64,000 nt of DNA from Lachnospiraceae bacterium (GTDB lineage: Bacteria > Bacillota > Clostridia > Lachnospirales > Lachnospiraceae). This document shows, in pieces, positions 18,505-26,885 of the stretch. The translations under genes and the position numbers were made by a program. The notes under the pieces were generated by a model. That model saw nothing but the letters and a program-made list of their open reading frames with translations. It was not told the DNA's origin and searched no databases. The stretch covers positions 1 through 64,000 of the forward strand of contig JAFTWC010000035.1 in the NCBI GenBank assembly GCA_017465475.1, given 5' to 3'. Each line of letters starts with the position of its first letter. Position 1 is the first letter of the stretch.

Positions 18505-18520
18505 TTTATATTGCGTTTTT
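18494..18520 (+). terminator. Intrinsic terminator of the ICMT-like gene
   Basis: aaaaacgcaa at 18494-18503 pairs perfectly with ttgcgttttt at 18511-18520 across a 7-base loop, with the T-run at the stem base. It overlaps the -35 of the next promoter (TTGCGT at 18511). Confidence 0.65.
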
Positions 18521-18540
18521 CTACGTTATAGTGGTATACT
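18511..18540 (+). promoter_or_regulatory. Promoter of the AAA_14/DUF4143 gene
   Basis: TTGCGT at 18511-18516 and TATACT at 18535-18540 are 18 bases apart. The -35 forms the 3' arm of the terminator hairpin just upstream. Confidence 0.55.
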
Positions 18541-18577
18541 ATAGGTGAATACTTTGGTCAGAACGGAGGTGTATCGT

Positions 18578-19921
18578 GTGGAACGGGATATTATGAAGCA
18601 ACTGGTGGAATGGAAGGATTCAGCTGATCGAAAGCCGTTATTATTAACCGGTGTAAGACAGTGCGGAAAGACTTATGTCTGTAAAGAATTTGGAGAACAA
18701 TACTTTGAGGATGTTGCCTACTTTTATTTTGAAGGGAATAAAAACCTGATTTCCGTGTTTGATTATGATTTTGATGTCAACAGAATTATAGATGAGTTGG
18801 GGAATATAATTCGAGGGAAGGAAATTCTTCCCGGAAAAACATTGGTTATTTTTGATGAAATACAAGCTTGTCCCAATGCGATTACATCTTTAAAGTATTT
18901 TTGTGAGAATATGCGCAACCTTCATATTGTTTGTGCGGGTTCACTACTTGGAGTATCTGTAAAACGGGACAATATTTCATTCCCGGTAGGTAAGGTGGAC
19001 CGATTGCAAATGTATCCGTTGTCTTTTTCGGAGTTTTTACGTGCGGATGGCGGCGACAAGCTTTATATGGGCGTTCAGAAGTATGGAATCGATAAGGAAT
19101 TACCGGAGCTTTATACCAACAGTTTAGAGAAAGTATTGAAGTATTATTACATTGTGGGCGGAATGCCGGAAGTTGTTGCAAAGTGGGTAGAAACTCATAA
19201 TTTTGAGAAGGTTGAAAGAATACAGGATAATATTTTACAAGATTATAGCAGTGATTTTGCAAAACACGCTCCGAAATCCGATATTCCAAAGCTGGGATGG
19301 ATTTGGGATTCTATTCCGAAGCAGCTTGCAAAGGATAATAACAAGTTTGTTTTCTCACATGTGAAAGAAGGAAAACGTTCCAGTGAATTGGAGGATGCGT
19401 TGGAATGGTTGGTGGATGCCGGTTTGGTACACCGATTGGAACTGTTATCTAATCCGGAACTTCCGTTATCCTTCTGTTCGGATGCAACTTTTTTTAAGGT
19501 GTATTTATCGGATGTTGGGTTACTTCGAAGAAAGTCCGGAGTATCGCATCGGACCATATTAGAAGATTCTGAGTTGTATCGGAATTTCAAAGGGGCATTC
19601 ACAGAGAATTTTGTTTTGAATGAATTGATAAAACTGGGAATTCACGCGTATTTTTGGCGTTCAGGCAACACTGCGGAGTTGGATTTTTTATTTGAGTATG
19701 AGGATGCAATTATTCCGGTGGAGGCAAAGGCAGAGGTTCATACGAGAGCCAAGAGTTATTTACAGTTCTGTAAAAAGTATCAGCCGAAGTTGGGCTTTAA
19801 GTTTTCGATGAAGAATGTAGGAAATCATGAAGTAGAGAATACAAAAACCTATAGTGTTCCGTTGTATTTGATATGGATGGTGAAGGAGTATTTAAAAGCA
19901 AGGGAGGAGAATGGTGCATAA
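18578..19921 (+). CDS. AAA_14/DUF4143-family ATPase with nuclease-like C terminus
   Basis: This protein is 447 residues from a GTG at 18578, placed seven bases after ggaggt. Walker A is GVRQCGKT and Walker B is LVIFDEIQ. The DUF4143 part follows. The C-terminal ELDFLFEYEDAIIPVEAKAE has the D-x-n-E-x-K pattern of PD-(D/E)XK nucleases. Family function is poorly known and members are often accessory genes. It overlaps the next gene by 11 bases, which suggests co-translation with a peptidase-like partner. Confidence 0.85.
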   Translation: MERDIMKQLVEWKDSADRKPLLLTGVRQCGKTYVCKEFGEQYFEDVAYFYFEGNKNLISVFDYDFDVNRIIDELGNIIRGKEILPGKTLVIFDEIQACPNAITSLKYFCENMRNLHIVCAGSLLGVSVKRDNISFPVGKVDRLQMYPLSFSEFLRADGGDKLYMGVQKYGIDKELPELYTNSLEKVLKYYYIVGGMPEVVAKWVETHNFEKVERIQDNILQDYSSDFAKHAPKSDIPKLGWIWDSIPKQLAKDNNKFVFSHVKEGKRSSELEDALEWLVDAGLVHRLELLSNPELPLSFCSDATFFKVYLSDVGLLRRKSGVSHRTILEDSELYRNFKGAFTENFVLNELIKLGIHAYFWRSGNTAELDFLFEYEDAIIPVEAKAEVHTRAKSYLQFCKKYQPKLGFKFSMKNVGNHEVENTKTYSVPLYLIWMVKEYLKAREENGA

Positions 19922-20402
19922 TGAAAAGAAAAGCATTCTTCTTACAGTGTTTGAAGGCACTTCCTCGGAGTTACTTTTTAAGGGGGTCAAAAACTTTCCG
20001 GCAGTGATTCTGCCAAATGATAAGGTAAAGGATTCAGCGTTGCTGATGGAGATTCTTTCTAAGACGCATGTTGACTATGTTCTGAGCTTCGGCCAACGAC
20101 CGAACATCAAGGATAAGGTGCATATTGAAACCACTGCAAGAAACGGCGACTTGTGTCTGGATACAGCATTTGATTGTGAAAGATTAAGGATGTTATTTGA
20201 ACAAAACAGTATTCCTGTAAAGCTTTCGCATAATGCGGGCACATCCTTTTGTAACAAGTTGTACTGGAACGGGTTAAAGTATATTGCGGAACATGAGTTA
20301 GAGACCGAGATGGTATTCGTACATGTGCCCTTTGAAAAGAATATCAGTGATATTGATTTATTCAAGAGACGAATTTTTGAAACAATTAGGATATTCATGT
20401 AA
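19911..20402 (+). CDS. Pyroglutamyl-peptidase-I-like (C15) protein
   Basis: This 163-residue protein carries a full C15-type triad: Glu in VHIETTARN, Cys in NAGTSFCNKL and His in VHVPFEK. True pyroglutamyl peptidases are about 200-215 residues. This one is shorter, mainly at the N-terminal and C-terminal parts, so activity on pyroglutamate is uncertain. The ATG at 19911 has a ggagg RBS inside the upstream gene. Confidence 0.7.
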   Translation: MVHNEKKSILLTVFEGTSSELLFKGVKNFPAVILPNDKVKDSALLMEILSKTHVDYVLSFGQRPNIKDKVHIETTARNGDLCLDTAFDCERLRMLFEQNSIPVKLSHNAGTSFCNKLYWNGLKYIAEHELETEMVFVHVPFEKNISDIDLFKRRIFETIRIFM

Positions 20403-20440
20403 TATTGAAAACTAAGGATACAAAAAGAAAGGAGTGTCCT

Positions 20441-20740
20441 ATGAGTATCATTGTAAACTTATATTACACAGGTCAAAACGGCAACGCTCGGAAATTTGCG
20501 GAAGAGATGACCGCACGGGGCATTGTAGATGCCATCCGCGCCGAGGAAGGAAACGAACGGTACGAGTATTTCTTTCCCATGGAGGATGCGGAAACAGTGC
20601 TTCTCATTGACCGGTGGAAAAATCAAGAAGCACTGGATATTCATCACAGGTCAGAGATGATGAAGCAAATTGCGGAGTTGCGGGATAAGTATAAGCTGCG
20701 GCTTCGGGTGGAACGGTATGTTGAGGAACGGAAAGCGTGA
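20441..20740 (+). CDS. Antibiotic-biosynthesis-monooxygenase (ABM) domain protein
   Basis: This 99-residue ferredoxin-like-fold protein has the typical ABM order: an N-terminal strand (IIVNLYYTGQNG), FFPMEDAETVLLIDRWKNQEAL, and an H-x-x-SEMM helix. Such proteins act as quinol monooxygenases or heme-related enzymes. The RBS is aaaggag. Confidence 0.75.
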   Translation: MSIIVNLYYTGQNGNARKFAEEMTARGIVDAIRAEEGNERYEYFFPMEDAETVLLIDRWKNQEALDIHHRSEMMKQIAELRDKYKLRLRVERYVEERKA

Positions 20741-20753
20741 GTAGGAGGCATTT

Positions 20754-21302
20754 ATGAAAACCTTAATTTTTAACGGTTCTCCGCGAAAAAACGGAGATAC
20801 GATCAGCTTGCTTAAGCATCTTACAAAACGTCTGCCGGGAGAATACAAAATTGTGGAGGCTTACCGTTGTAATATTTCACCTTGTTTGGATTGTCGCTTT
20901 TGTAAGACGCAGAGCGGTTGCGCCATACAGGATGAGATGCAGGAAGTATACGAGTACCTCAAGGATTGTGACAATGTTCTTATTGCTTCACCGGTGTATT
21001 TTTCGGAGCTGACGGGGCCCTTACTTTCGGTAGGAAGCCGGTTACAGACTTATTTTTGCGGTAGATTTTTCCGTAAGGAAGAAAGCGGACTTAAGCCAAA
21101 GAAAGGTGCGGTGCTGTTAGTGGGTGGCGGTGACGGAAAGCCGGATAAGGCCTATGAAACAGCAAAGGCATTGTTGAAGAATATGAATTGCAAGGAAATC
21201 CATTCTCTTGTTTGTTCCCATAATACGGACAGGGTGCCTGCAATTGAGGATGCGCATGCAGTTGTAGGTGTGGAAGATATTGCGGGGTTCTTTCAGTCGT
21301 AA
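20754..21302 (+). CDS. NAD(P)H-dependent FMN reductase-like flavoprotein
   Basis: This 182-residue flavodoxin-fold protein has the FMN phosphate loop NGSPRKNGDT and a Cys-rich CLDCRFCKTQSGC segment. It also has ASPVYFSELTGPL. It resembles the iron-sulfur-flavoprotein / NAD(P)H oxidoreductase group. The electron partners are unknown. It is 13 bases downstream of the ABM gene and probably co-transcribed. Confidence 0.82.
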   Translation: MKTLIFNGSPRKNGDTISLLKHLTKRLPGEYKIVEAYRCNISPCLDCRFCKTQSGCAIQDEMQEVYEYLKDCDNVLIASPVYFSELTGPLLSVGSRLQTYFCGRFFRKEESGLKPKKGAVLLVGGGDGKPDKAYETAKALLKNMNCKEIHSLVCSHNTDRVPAIEDAHAVVGVEDIAGFFQS

Positions 21303-21303
21303 T

Positions 21304-21426
21304 AAGTCCGACAGAGTAATGCAAAAAGCAGGTATGAAGTACGAGGGGACTTTACGTGGTGCGGGTAGAGATAATCAGGGAATTATGGATGAGGTTTGGT
21401 ACGGATTGTTGAAATCAGATCGGTAA
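21304..21426 (+). pseudogene. Remnant of a GNAT acetyltransferase (C-terminal end)
   Basis: The frame from 21304 to the TAA at 21424-21426 reads SDRVMQKAGMKYEGTLRG, then about 20 more residues ending in VWYGLLKSDR. This is the standard end of RimJ/RimL-type acetyltransferases. It is clearly similar to the end of the intact gene at 12172-12738 (SGRVMEKVGMQKEGILRQ). No start or N-terminal domain is present, so this is a gene fragment left by deletion or recombination. Confidence 0.75.
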
Positions 21427-21458
21427 TCCGGTTACGTCATAAAGGAGAAAGATGAACC

Positions 21459-21878
21459 ATGACCAAAGTCAAATTTTACGATACCATTGAAGAATCCCTC
21501 TTGAAATTTGCGGTCATCATTACAAGGAGTGCCGGGAAATGGGTATTTTGTAAGCACAAGGAAAGAACTACCTATGAAGTACCGGGTGGTCACCGGGAAG
21601 AAGGGGAGACCATTGAAGAGACCGCAAGACGGGAACTTTACGAGGAAACAGGTGCCAAGCAATATGATTTGAAGCCGATTTGTGTGTATTCCGTACAAAA
21701 AGACAGTGGACAAGAAACCTTCGGGATGTTATACTATGCCGAGGTGACTTCCTTTGAAAAGGAGCTTCATAGTGAAATAGAGAAAATAATTTTAACGGAA
21801 AAGTCACCTGGAAACTGGACATATCCGGACATTCAACCGAAGCTGATTGCGCAAGCAAAAAGAAGAGGATTTATATAA
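21459..21878 (+). CDS. Nudix hydrolase
   Basis: This 139-residue protein has the full Nudix box: GGHREEGETIEETA followed by RRELYEETGA. It resembles MutT-type nucleoside triphosphate or nucleotide-sugar hydrolases. The substrate is unknown. The RBS is aaaggag. It is the last accessory gene before the ynbB-like core gene. Confidence 0.88.
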   Translation: MTKVKFYDTIEESLLKFAVIITRSAGKWVFCKHKERTTYEVPGGHREEGETIEETARRELYEETGAKQYDLKPICVYSVQKDSGQETFGMLYYAEVTSFEKELHSEIEKIILTEKSPGNWTYPDIQPKLIAQAKRRGFI

Positions 21879-21950
21879 AAGTGGATAAGCTATTTTAATA
21901 CAGAAAATCAAATGATTATTTCAAATATAACACAGCACAGGAGAATTAAC

Positions 21951-23237
21951 ATGAACGATTACTTAAGACTGATGTACAAAGACTGCAAAATTGATGATAA
22001 GGTTTTTGACTTGTGTAACGAGGTCGAAGAGTCCTTAAAGGAGCGTTTTCATGCCATTGATGAAGTGGCAGAGTATAACCAGTTAAAGGTGTTAGCCGCC
22101 ATGCGGAAGAATAAAGTGTCTGACACCCATTTTAACGATTCCACCGGCTACGGTTATGATGATTTGGGCAGAGATACCTTAGAGGATGTGTATGCGGATG
22201 TTTTTCATACGGAAAGTGCCCTTGTACGCCCGAATCTGGTGTCCGGAACCCATGCACTTACCATTGCGCTGTCTGCAAATCTGCGTCCGGGAGATGAGAT
22301 ATTGTCTCCGACCGGCAAACCGTACGATACGTTGGAAGGTGTCATCGGAATCCGTGAGACAAAGGGGTCTTTAGCGGAGTACGGGATTACGTATAAGCAG
22401 GTAGATTTGTTGCCCAACGGCAATTTTGACTTTGATAAAATCAAGGAAGCCATCAACGAGAAGACGAAGCTCATTGCAATCCAGCGTTCCAAAGGTTATC
22501 AGACCAGACCGACCTTGTCCGCAGGCAGAATCGGTGTGCTGATTTCCTTTATCAAGATGGTGAAGCCGGATGTGATTTGTATGGTTGATAACTGCTACGG
22601 TGAATTTGTGGAAGTTATTGAGCCGACGGATGTGGGAGCAGATTTATGTGTAGGTTCCTTGATTAAAAATCCGGGAGGCGGACTGGCGCCGATTGGCGGC
22701 TATATTGTAGGTAAGAAGGAATATGTAGATAATTGTGCATACCGTCTGACGGCACCGGGACTGGGAAAAGAAGTCGGTGCAAGCCTTGGACTGAACCGTT
22801 CCTTCTTCCAGGGACTATTTATGGCACCGACTGTTGTTGCGGGAGCATTAAAGGGAGCCATTTATGCAGCTAACATCTATGAAAAGTTAGGGTTTAAATG
22901 TGTTCCGCGAGGAAAAGAAGAGCGTTTTGATATTATTCAGGCAGTAACTTTGGAAAGCCGCGAAGCAATGCTTGCTTTTTGTCACGGTATCCAGGAGGCT
23001 GCGCCGGTGGACAGCTATGTAGTGCCGGAACCTTGGGCGATGCCGGGGTATCATGACGATGTGATTATGGCTGCGGGTGCCTTTATCCAAGGCGCATCCA
23101 TTGAGTTGTCTGCGGACGGACCGGTGGCGGAGCCGTACAATGTGTACTTCCAAGGCGGTTTGACCTGGTATCATGCAAAGTTCGGTATTATGAACTCTGT
23201 TCAGAAATTGTATGAAAAAGGCTTAATTCTTCAGTAA
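21951..23237 (+). CDS. PLP-dependent methionine-gamma-lyase-like protein (YnbB)
   Basis: This 428-residue fold-type I PLP enzyme belongs to the family annotated as aluminum resistance or methionine gamma-lyase. The pyridoxal Lys is in GSLIKNPGGGLAP. SGTHALTIAL binds phosphate. In many Firmicutes it follows miaA, as ynbB does in Bacillus, and here it is displaced by several kilobases. The true reaction is not established. The start at 21951 has an aggag RBS. Confidence 0.88.
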   Translation: MNDYLRLMYKDCKIDDKVFDLCNEVEESLKERFHAIDEVAEYNQLKVLAAMRKNKVSDTHFNDSTGYGYDDLGRDTLEDVYADVFHTESALVRPNLVSGTHALTIALSANLRPGDEILSPTGKPYDTLEGVIGIRETKGSLAEYGITYKQVDLLPNGNFDFDKIKEAINEKTKLIAIQRSKGYQTRPTLSAGRIGVLISFIKMVKPDVICMVDNCYGEFVEVIEPTDVGADLCVGSLIKNPGGGLAPIGGYIVGKKEYVDNCAYRLTAPGLGKEVGASLGLNRSFFQGLFMAPTVVAGALKGAIYAANIYEKLGFKCVPRGKEERFDIIQAVTLESREAMLAFCHGIQEAAPVDSYVVPEPWAMPGYHDDVIMAAGAFIQGASIELSADGPVAEPYNVYFQGGLTWYHAKFGIMNSVQKLYEKGLILQ

Positions 23238-23249
23238 TATAAAAAGAGA

Positions 23250-23278
23250 TTGAACAAATTTTCGATTCATGCTATACT
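23250..23278 (+). promoter_or_regulatory. Promoter of the DUF4321-radC operon
   Basis: TTGAAC at 23250-23255 and TATACT at 23273-23278 are 17 bases apart, about 70 bases before the start codon. Confidence 0.65.
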
Positions 23279-23293
23279 GTATATATGGGTAAG

Positions 23294-23325
23294 GAAAGAG
23301 AATAGTCGGATGCTGATTCTCTTTC
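23294..23325 (+). promoter_or_regulatory. 5' leader hairpin
   Basis: gaaagagaat (23294-23303) pairs perfectly with attctctttc (23316-23325) around a 12-base loop. It lies just after the expected transcription start and before the RBS at about 23337. There is no T-run after it, so a stabilising or regulatory hairpin is more likely than a terminator. Confidence 0.55.
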
Positions 23326-23350
23326 AAATGATAAGAAGAGAGGGATTTTT

Positions 23351-23611
23351 ATGAAAACCGGAAGACCTTGGGTGTTATTGCTTTTGATGTTATGCGGTGT
23401 GGTAATCGGCAGTTTCCTTGGCATGTTAACGAAGGATATTTCTTGGTTATCCTGGCTGGATTACGGAATGACCTTCGGAATCGGCTCGGATGGCGGCGCG
23501 TTTGTGCTGAATCTCGGTGTGATTGTACTCACATTCGGTTTATCCATTAAGATTTCCATTGCCAGCATTATCGGTGTTGTGATTGCATTTCTCATTTACA
23601 GAAAGCTTTAA
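23351..23611 (+). CDS. DUF4321 small membrane protein
   Basis: This 86-residue protein has two or three hydrophobic segments and the pattern FGIGSDGGAFVLNLGVIVLTFG typical of DUF4321. Its place before radC and mreB is common in Clostridia. The function is unknown, but the context suggests envelope or cell shape. Confidence 0.8.
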   Translation: MKTGRPWVLLLLMLCGVVIGSFLGMLTKDISWLSWLDYGMTFGIGSDGGAFVLNLGVIVLTFGLSIKISIASIIGVVIAFLIYRKL

Positions 23612-23643
23612 TTTCGGTGCCTTTTCGCAAGAGAAGGAGGCAT

Positions 23644-24342
23644 ATGAATCAATTTTTTACTCAAAAAGAGCTTCCGGAATCGGAACGTCCGTATGATAAA
23701 TGTGAACGTTTCGGTCCGGAGGTTTTGTCGGATGCGGAACTTTTGGCGGTAATTATTCGTTCCGGCACAAAGAATGAACGGGCGGTGGATCTGGCAATTC
23801 GTGTCTTAAATCGTCCCGGAGCAAAGAAAGGGCTGTCTGCCCTTCATTATTATTCCCTAAAAGAACTCCAAAAGATTAAAGGAATCGGCAAAGTAAAGGC
23901 GATTCAGCTGTGCTGTGTGGCGGAACTGGCAAAACGGATGCGGGTTTTGACGGAGGGGACCAAAGAATTGTTTTGTTCTCCTGACAGTATTGCAAAAGCC
24001 TATATGGAGCGGCTTCGCCATTGTCGAAGAGAAGAAATTATTTTATTAATGCTTGATACAAAAGGCCATAAAATTGCCGATGAAGTTATTTCCAAAGGGA
24101 CAGTGAACCTTTCCATGCTGGAACCGAGAGAAGTGCTTTGTACCGCACTTCGTTATGATGCCGTGTTTCTGGTGTTACTTCATAATCATCCCAGCGGGAA
24201 TCCTGCTCCCAGTGATTCGGACATATCCATAACAAGAAGAATTGCGGCAGCATGCGAAATCACAGGACTTATACTTCGTGACCATATTGTAATCGGTGAT
24301 AACTGTTATTTCAGTATGATGGAAAAAGGGATTTTAGGGTGA
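23644..24342 (+). CDS. radC: RadC-family (JAB/MPN-domain) protein
   Basis: This 232-residue protein has an N-terminal UPF0758 helix-hairpin-helix region (LQKIKGIGKVKAIQL). The C-terminal JAB metalloprotease-like domain has HNHPSGNPAPSDSD. The old DNA-repair assignment for RadC is not well supported; the role is uncertain. I start at 23644, which follows agaaggaggcat, rather than the upstream in-frame start. It is followed by mreB, the classic Firmicutes order. Confidence 0.92.
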   Translation: MNQFFTQKELPESERPYDKCERFGPEVLSDAELLAVIIRSGTKNERAVDLAIRVLNRPGAKKGLSALHYYSLKELQKIKGIGKVKAIQLCCVAELAKRMRVLTEGTKELFCSPDSIAKAYMERLRHCRREEIILLMLDTKGHKIADEVISKGTVNLSMLEPREVLCTALRYDAVFLVLLHNHPSGNPAPSDSDISITRRIAAACEITGLILRDHIVIGDNCYFSMMEKGILG

Positions 24343-24372
24343 TTTTTGTCTAAAGATAGGACAAATAAATTA

Positions 24373-24401
24373 TTGAAAAAAATAGGAAAAAGTGGTACAC
24401 T
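24373..24401 (+). promoter_or_regulatory. Promoter of the mreBCD operon
   Basis: TTGAAA at 24373-24378 and TACACT at 24396-24401 are 17 bases apart, just downstream of radC. Confidence 0.6.
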
Positions 24402-24443
24402 ATGATAGAATAACGAAATACTATGCGAAGGGAGATTATAAAG

Positions 24444-25475
24444 TTGTCATCAAAAGTTTTTGCGATAGATTTTGGTACCAGTATGTTAAAGATTTATAAA
24501 AAAAATGAGGGCGTGATTTTCGATGAGAAGAACGTTGTTGCTCTCTGTGACGGCGCAGTAAATGCAATCGGCAACGAGGCCTTTGAGATGTACGGCAGAA
24601 CTCCGGATAATTTCGAAGTGACGTTTCCGGTAAAGTTTGGTGTGGTTGCGGATTTTGCCAACATGCTGGCTCTTTTGAATTCCGCTTTTTCGAATCTTGC
24701 TGATAAACACGGAAAAACTAACGGTGCGGAATTTGTGGTTGCGGTGCCGAGTGACATCAGTGAAGTAGAGTGCCGTGCATTTTATGATTTACTTTGGAGC
24801 TCTTCTGCAAAGCCGAAGAAGGACAAAGTACGTGCAGTGCATAAACCGGTGGCAAATGCAATCGGAGCAGGGTTGGAGGTCATGACTGCAAATGGTATTA
24901 TGGTAGTGGATATCGGTGCGGAAACTACGGAAATTGCGGTAATGGCTCTGGGTGGCATTGTGAATTGTAAAAAGGTTGATATCGGTGGAAACCGCTTAGA
25001 CGAAAATATTATTAACAGTGTAAAGAAAAGATATAATCTGATTATCGGAAGCAAGACTGCCGAGTTAATCAAAAAGGAACTTTCCTGTGCGTTACCGCCG
25101 AAGGAAGCAAAGACACTTCGTGTATTTGGTCGCGATGTAATGACGGGGCTTCCGACAGAGGCCGAGATTGATTCTGCGTTTGTATATGAGTCCATCGAAG
25201 AACCGTTGCGTTCTATTGTGGATGCGGTTAAGATGATTTTGGAGAAAACTCCGCCGGAAATTGCATCCGATATTTTGGATACAGGCGTGTATTTGACGGG
25301 CGGTTCCGCAAATATTAAGGATTTGGACAAGCTCTTTGCCCAGGAAACGGAACTGGATATTCATGTTTGCGAAAATTCGGCTAATACGGTTGTAATGGGA
25401 TTAGGTAAGATTATTGAGAATGCAAAGTACAGTGATTTAAAGATGACGCTGGACAAGATGGCAAACGGAGGTTGA
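24444..25475 (+). CDS. mreB: MreB/Mbl-type actin-like cell shape protein
   Basis: MreB filaments guide cell-wall elongation. I start at the TTG at 24444, since LSSKVFAIDFGTSMLK aligns with the usual start; an in-frame ATG at 24423 would add seven residues. The phosphate-2 loop reads DIGAETTEIAV where most MreBs have DIGGGT, and the later loop is TGGSANIK. So the ATP site is somewhat divergent. mreC and mreD follow. Confidence 0.9.
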   Translation: MSSKVFAIDFGTSMLKIYKKNEGVIFDEKNVVALCDGAVNAIGNEAFEMYGRTPDNFEVTFPVKFGVVADFANMLALLNSAFSNLADKHGKTNGAEFVVAVPSDISEVECRAFYDLLWSSSAKPKKDKVRAVHKPVANAIGAGLEVMTANGIMVVDIGAETTEIAVMALGGIVNCKKVDIGGNRLDENIINSVKKRYNLIIGSKTAELIKKELSCALPPKEAKTLRVFGRDVMTGLPTEAEIDSAFVYESIEEPLRSIVDAVKMILEKTPPEIASDILDTGVYLTGGSANIKDLDKLFAQETELDIHVCENSANTVVMGLGKIIENAKYSDLKMTLDKMANGG

Positions 25476-25481
25476 TAGGGG

Positions 25482-26354
25482 ATGAAACGCCGCAGAAGAA
25501 GAAAACGGATTGAATTTGAGTTTAATCCGAAGTATTTGTGGATATTCTGCATCGTTTTCTGTGCCGCATTGATGTTTTTGTCCTATCGTTTTCCGGAGCG
25601 TTTTTCCGGAGTAAAGACGGTTGTAGGCAATGTCATAACACCGATGCAACGGGGAATCAATTCTGTAGGCAGAGGAATTTCCAATCGTTTGCAGGCATTT
25701 CAAAGCGTAAAGAAGCTTCAGGCAGAGAACGAAGCGCTACGTTTGGAAAACGACGGGCTGAAAGTGAAAAATCAACAATTAACGCAGGAAAAACGGGAAT
25801 TGGATGGCTTACGACAGCTTTATGAACTGGATGCAAAATACATTGATTATGAAAAAGTTGCGGCCAGAATCATTGCAAGTGATACCAATAACTGGTTTTA
25901 TAGCTTTATTGTAGATAAAGGAACCCAAGACGGAATTGCTGTCGGCATGAATGTTTTGGCCGGAAGCGGTTTGGTAGGGATTATATCCGAAGCCGGAGAC
26001 AACTGGGCCAGAGTTCGTTCCATTATCGATGATAACAGTAATGTCAGCGGAATGTCTATGGACACCCAGGATACGTGTATTGTATCCGGTGATTTAAAGT
26101 TGATGAAAGAACAAGGTGTCATACGTGTTGAAATGATATCTATGGATGCTGCTTTCAGGGATGATGTGGAAGTGGTGACATCTCATATCAGCGATAAATA
26201 TTTGCAAGGTATTTTGATTGGATATATTCGCGATATTGAAGTGGATTTCAGCAACATGACGAAAACTGCATATTTAATTCCGGCAGTGGATTTTGAACAT
26301 TTAGATGAAGTCCTCATTGTTACGGAATTAAAAGATGCCTACGATTTCGACTAG
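25482..26354 (+). CDS. mreC: Rod shape-determining protein MreC
   Basis: This 290-residue protein has a basic N terminus and one membrane segment (about residues 14-31). A coiled coil covers about 65-110 (LQAENEALRLENDGLKVKN). The C-terminal MreC beta-domain contains DKGTQDGIAVGMNV and GSGLVG. MreC links MreB to PBP2 in the elongasome. Its end overlaps mreD by 20 bases. Confidence 0.93.
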   Translation: MKRRRRRKRIEFEFNPKYLWIFCIVFCAALMFLSYRFPERFSGVKTVVGNVITPMQRGINSVGRGISNRLQAFQSVKKLQAENEALRLENDGLKVKNQQLTQEKRELDGLRQLYELDAKYIDYEKVAARIIASDTNNWFYSFIVDKGTQDGIAVGMNVLAGSGLVGIISEAGDNWARVRSIIDDNSNVSGMSMDTQDTCIVSGDLKLMKEQGVIRVEMISMDAAFRDDVEVVTSHISDKYLQGILIGYIRDIEVDFSNMTKTAYLIPAVDFEHLDEVLIVTELKDAYDFD

Positions 26355-26883
26355 GATTACCGGAAAGGACAAAACGTTGATTCGCTTTTTAATGATTACG
26401 ATACAGCTTATTGTATGTTTTTTACTGCAAAGTACGGTAATGCCTGCTATTTCTATGGCAGGAGTCGTTCCGGATTTGCTTTTGATTCTTGTGATTACCG
26501 TGGCGTATACAAGAGGAAGGGTCGGCGGAATGCTTACCGGTCTTGCAGCAGGTTTACTTACAGATATTTGTTTTAATGAGATGGTAGGGCTTTGTGCGTT
26601 GTTTTATTTATGTATCGGTTATCTGGCCGGATATTCGCATAAGGTTTATGAGGAACGGGATTATCTGTTCCCTATGTTAATGATAGCGGTAGGAGAATTT
26701 TTGTATTCCTTTGCTTATTATGTTGCATATTTTCTGCTTCGTAGCAGAACTGAACTGGGATATTATTTTGTACATTTGATCCTTCCGCGTATAGTCTATA
26801 CTGTTTTAGCGGCAGCACTGTTGTATCCTGCTTTTCATTGGATGCATCGGTTTCTTGTGCGTGTGGTGGATAAGGAGGATTAG
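26335..26883 (+). CDS. mreD: Rod shape-determining protein MreD
   Basis: This 182-residue integral membrane protein has about five to six hydrophobic segments, including a GLAAGLLTDICFNEMVGL stretch typical of MreD. Overlap with mreC implies coupled translation. It acts with MreC and PBP2 in the elongasome. Confidence 0.88.
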   Translation: MPTISTRITGKDKTLIRFLMITIQLIVCFLLQSTVMPAISMAGVVPDLLLILVITVAYTRGRVGGMLTGLAAGLLTDICFNEMVGLCALFYLCIGYLAGYSHKVYEERDYLFPMLMIAVGEFLYSFAYYVAYFLLRSRTELGYYFVHLILPRIVYTVLAAALLYPAFHWMHRFLVRVVDKED

Positions 26884-26885
26884 AG

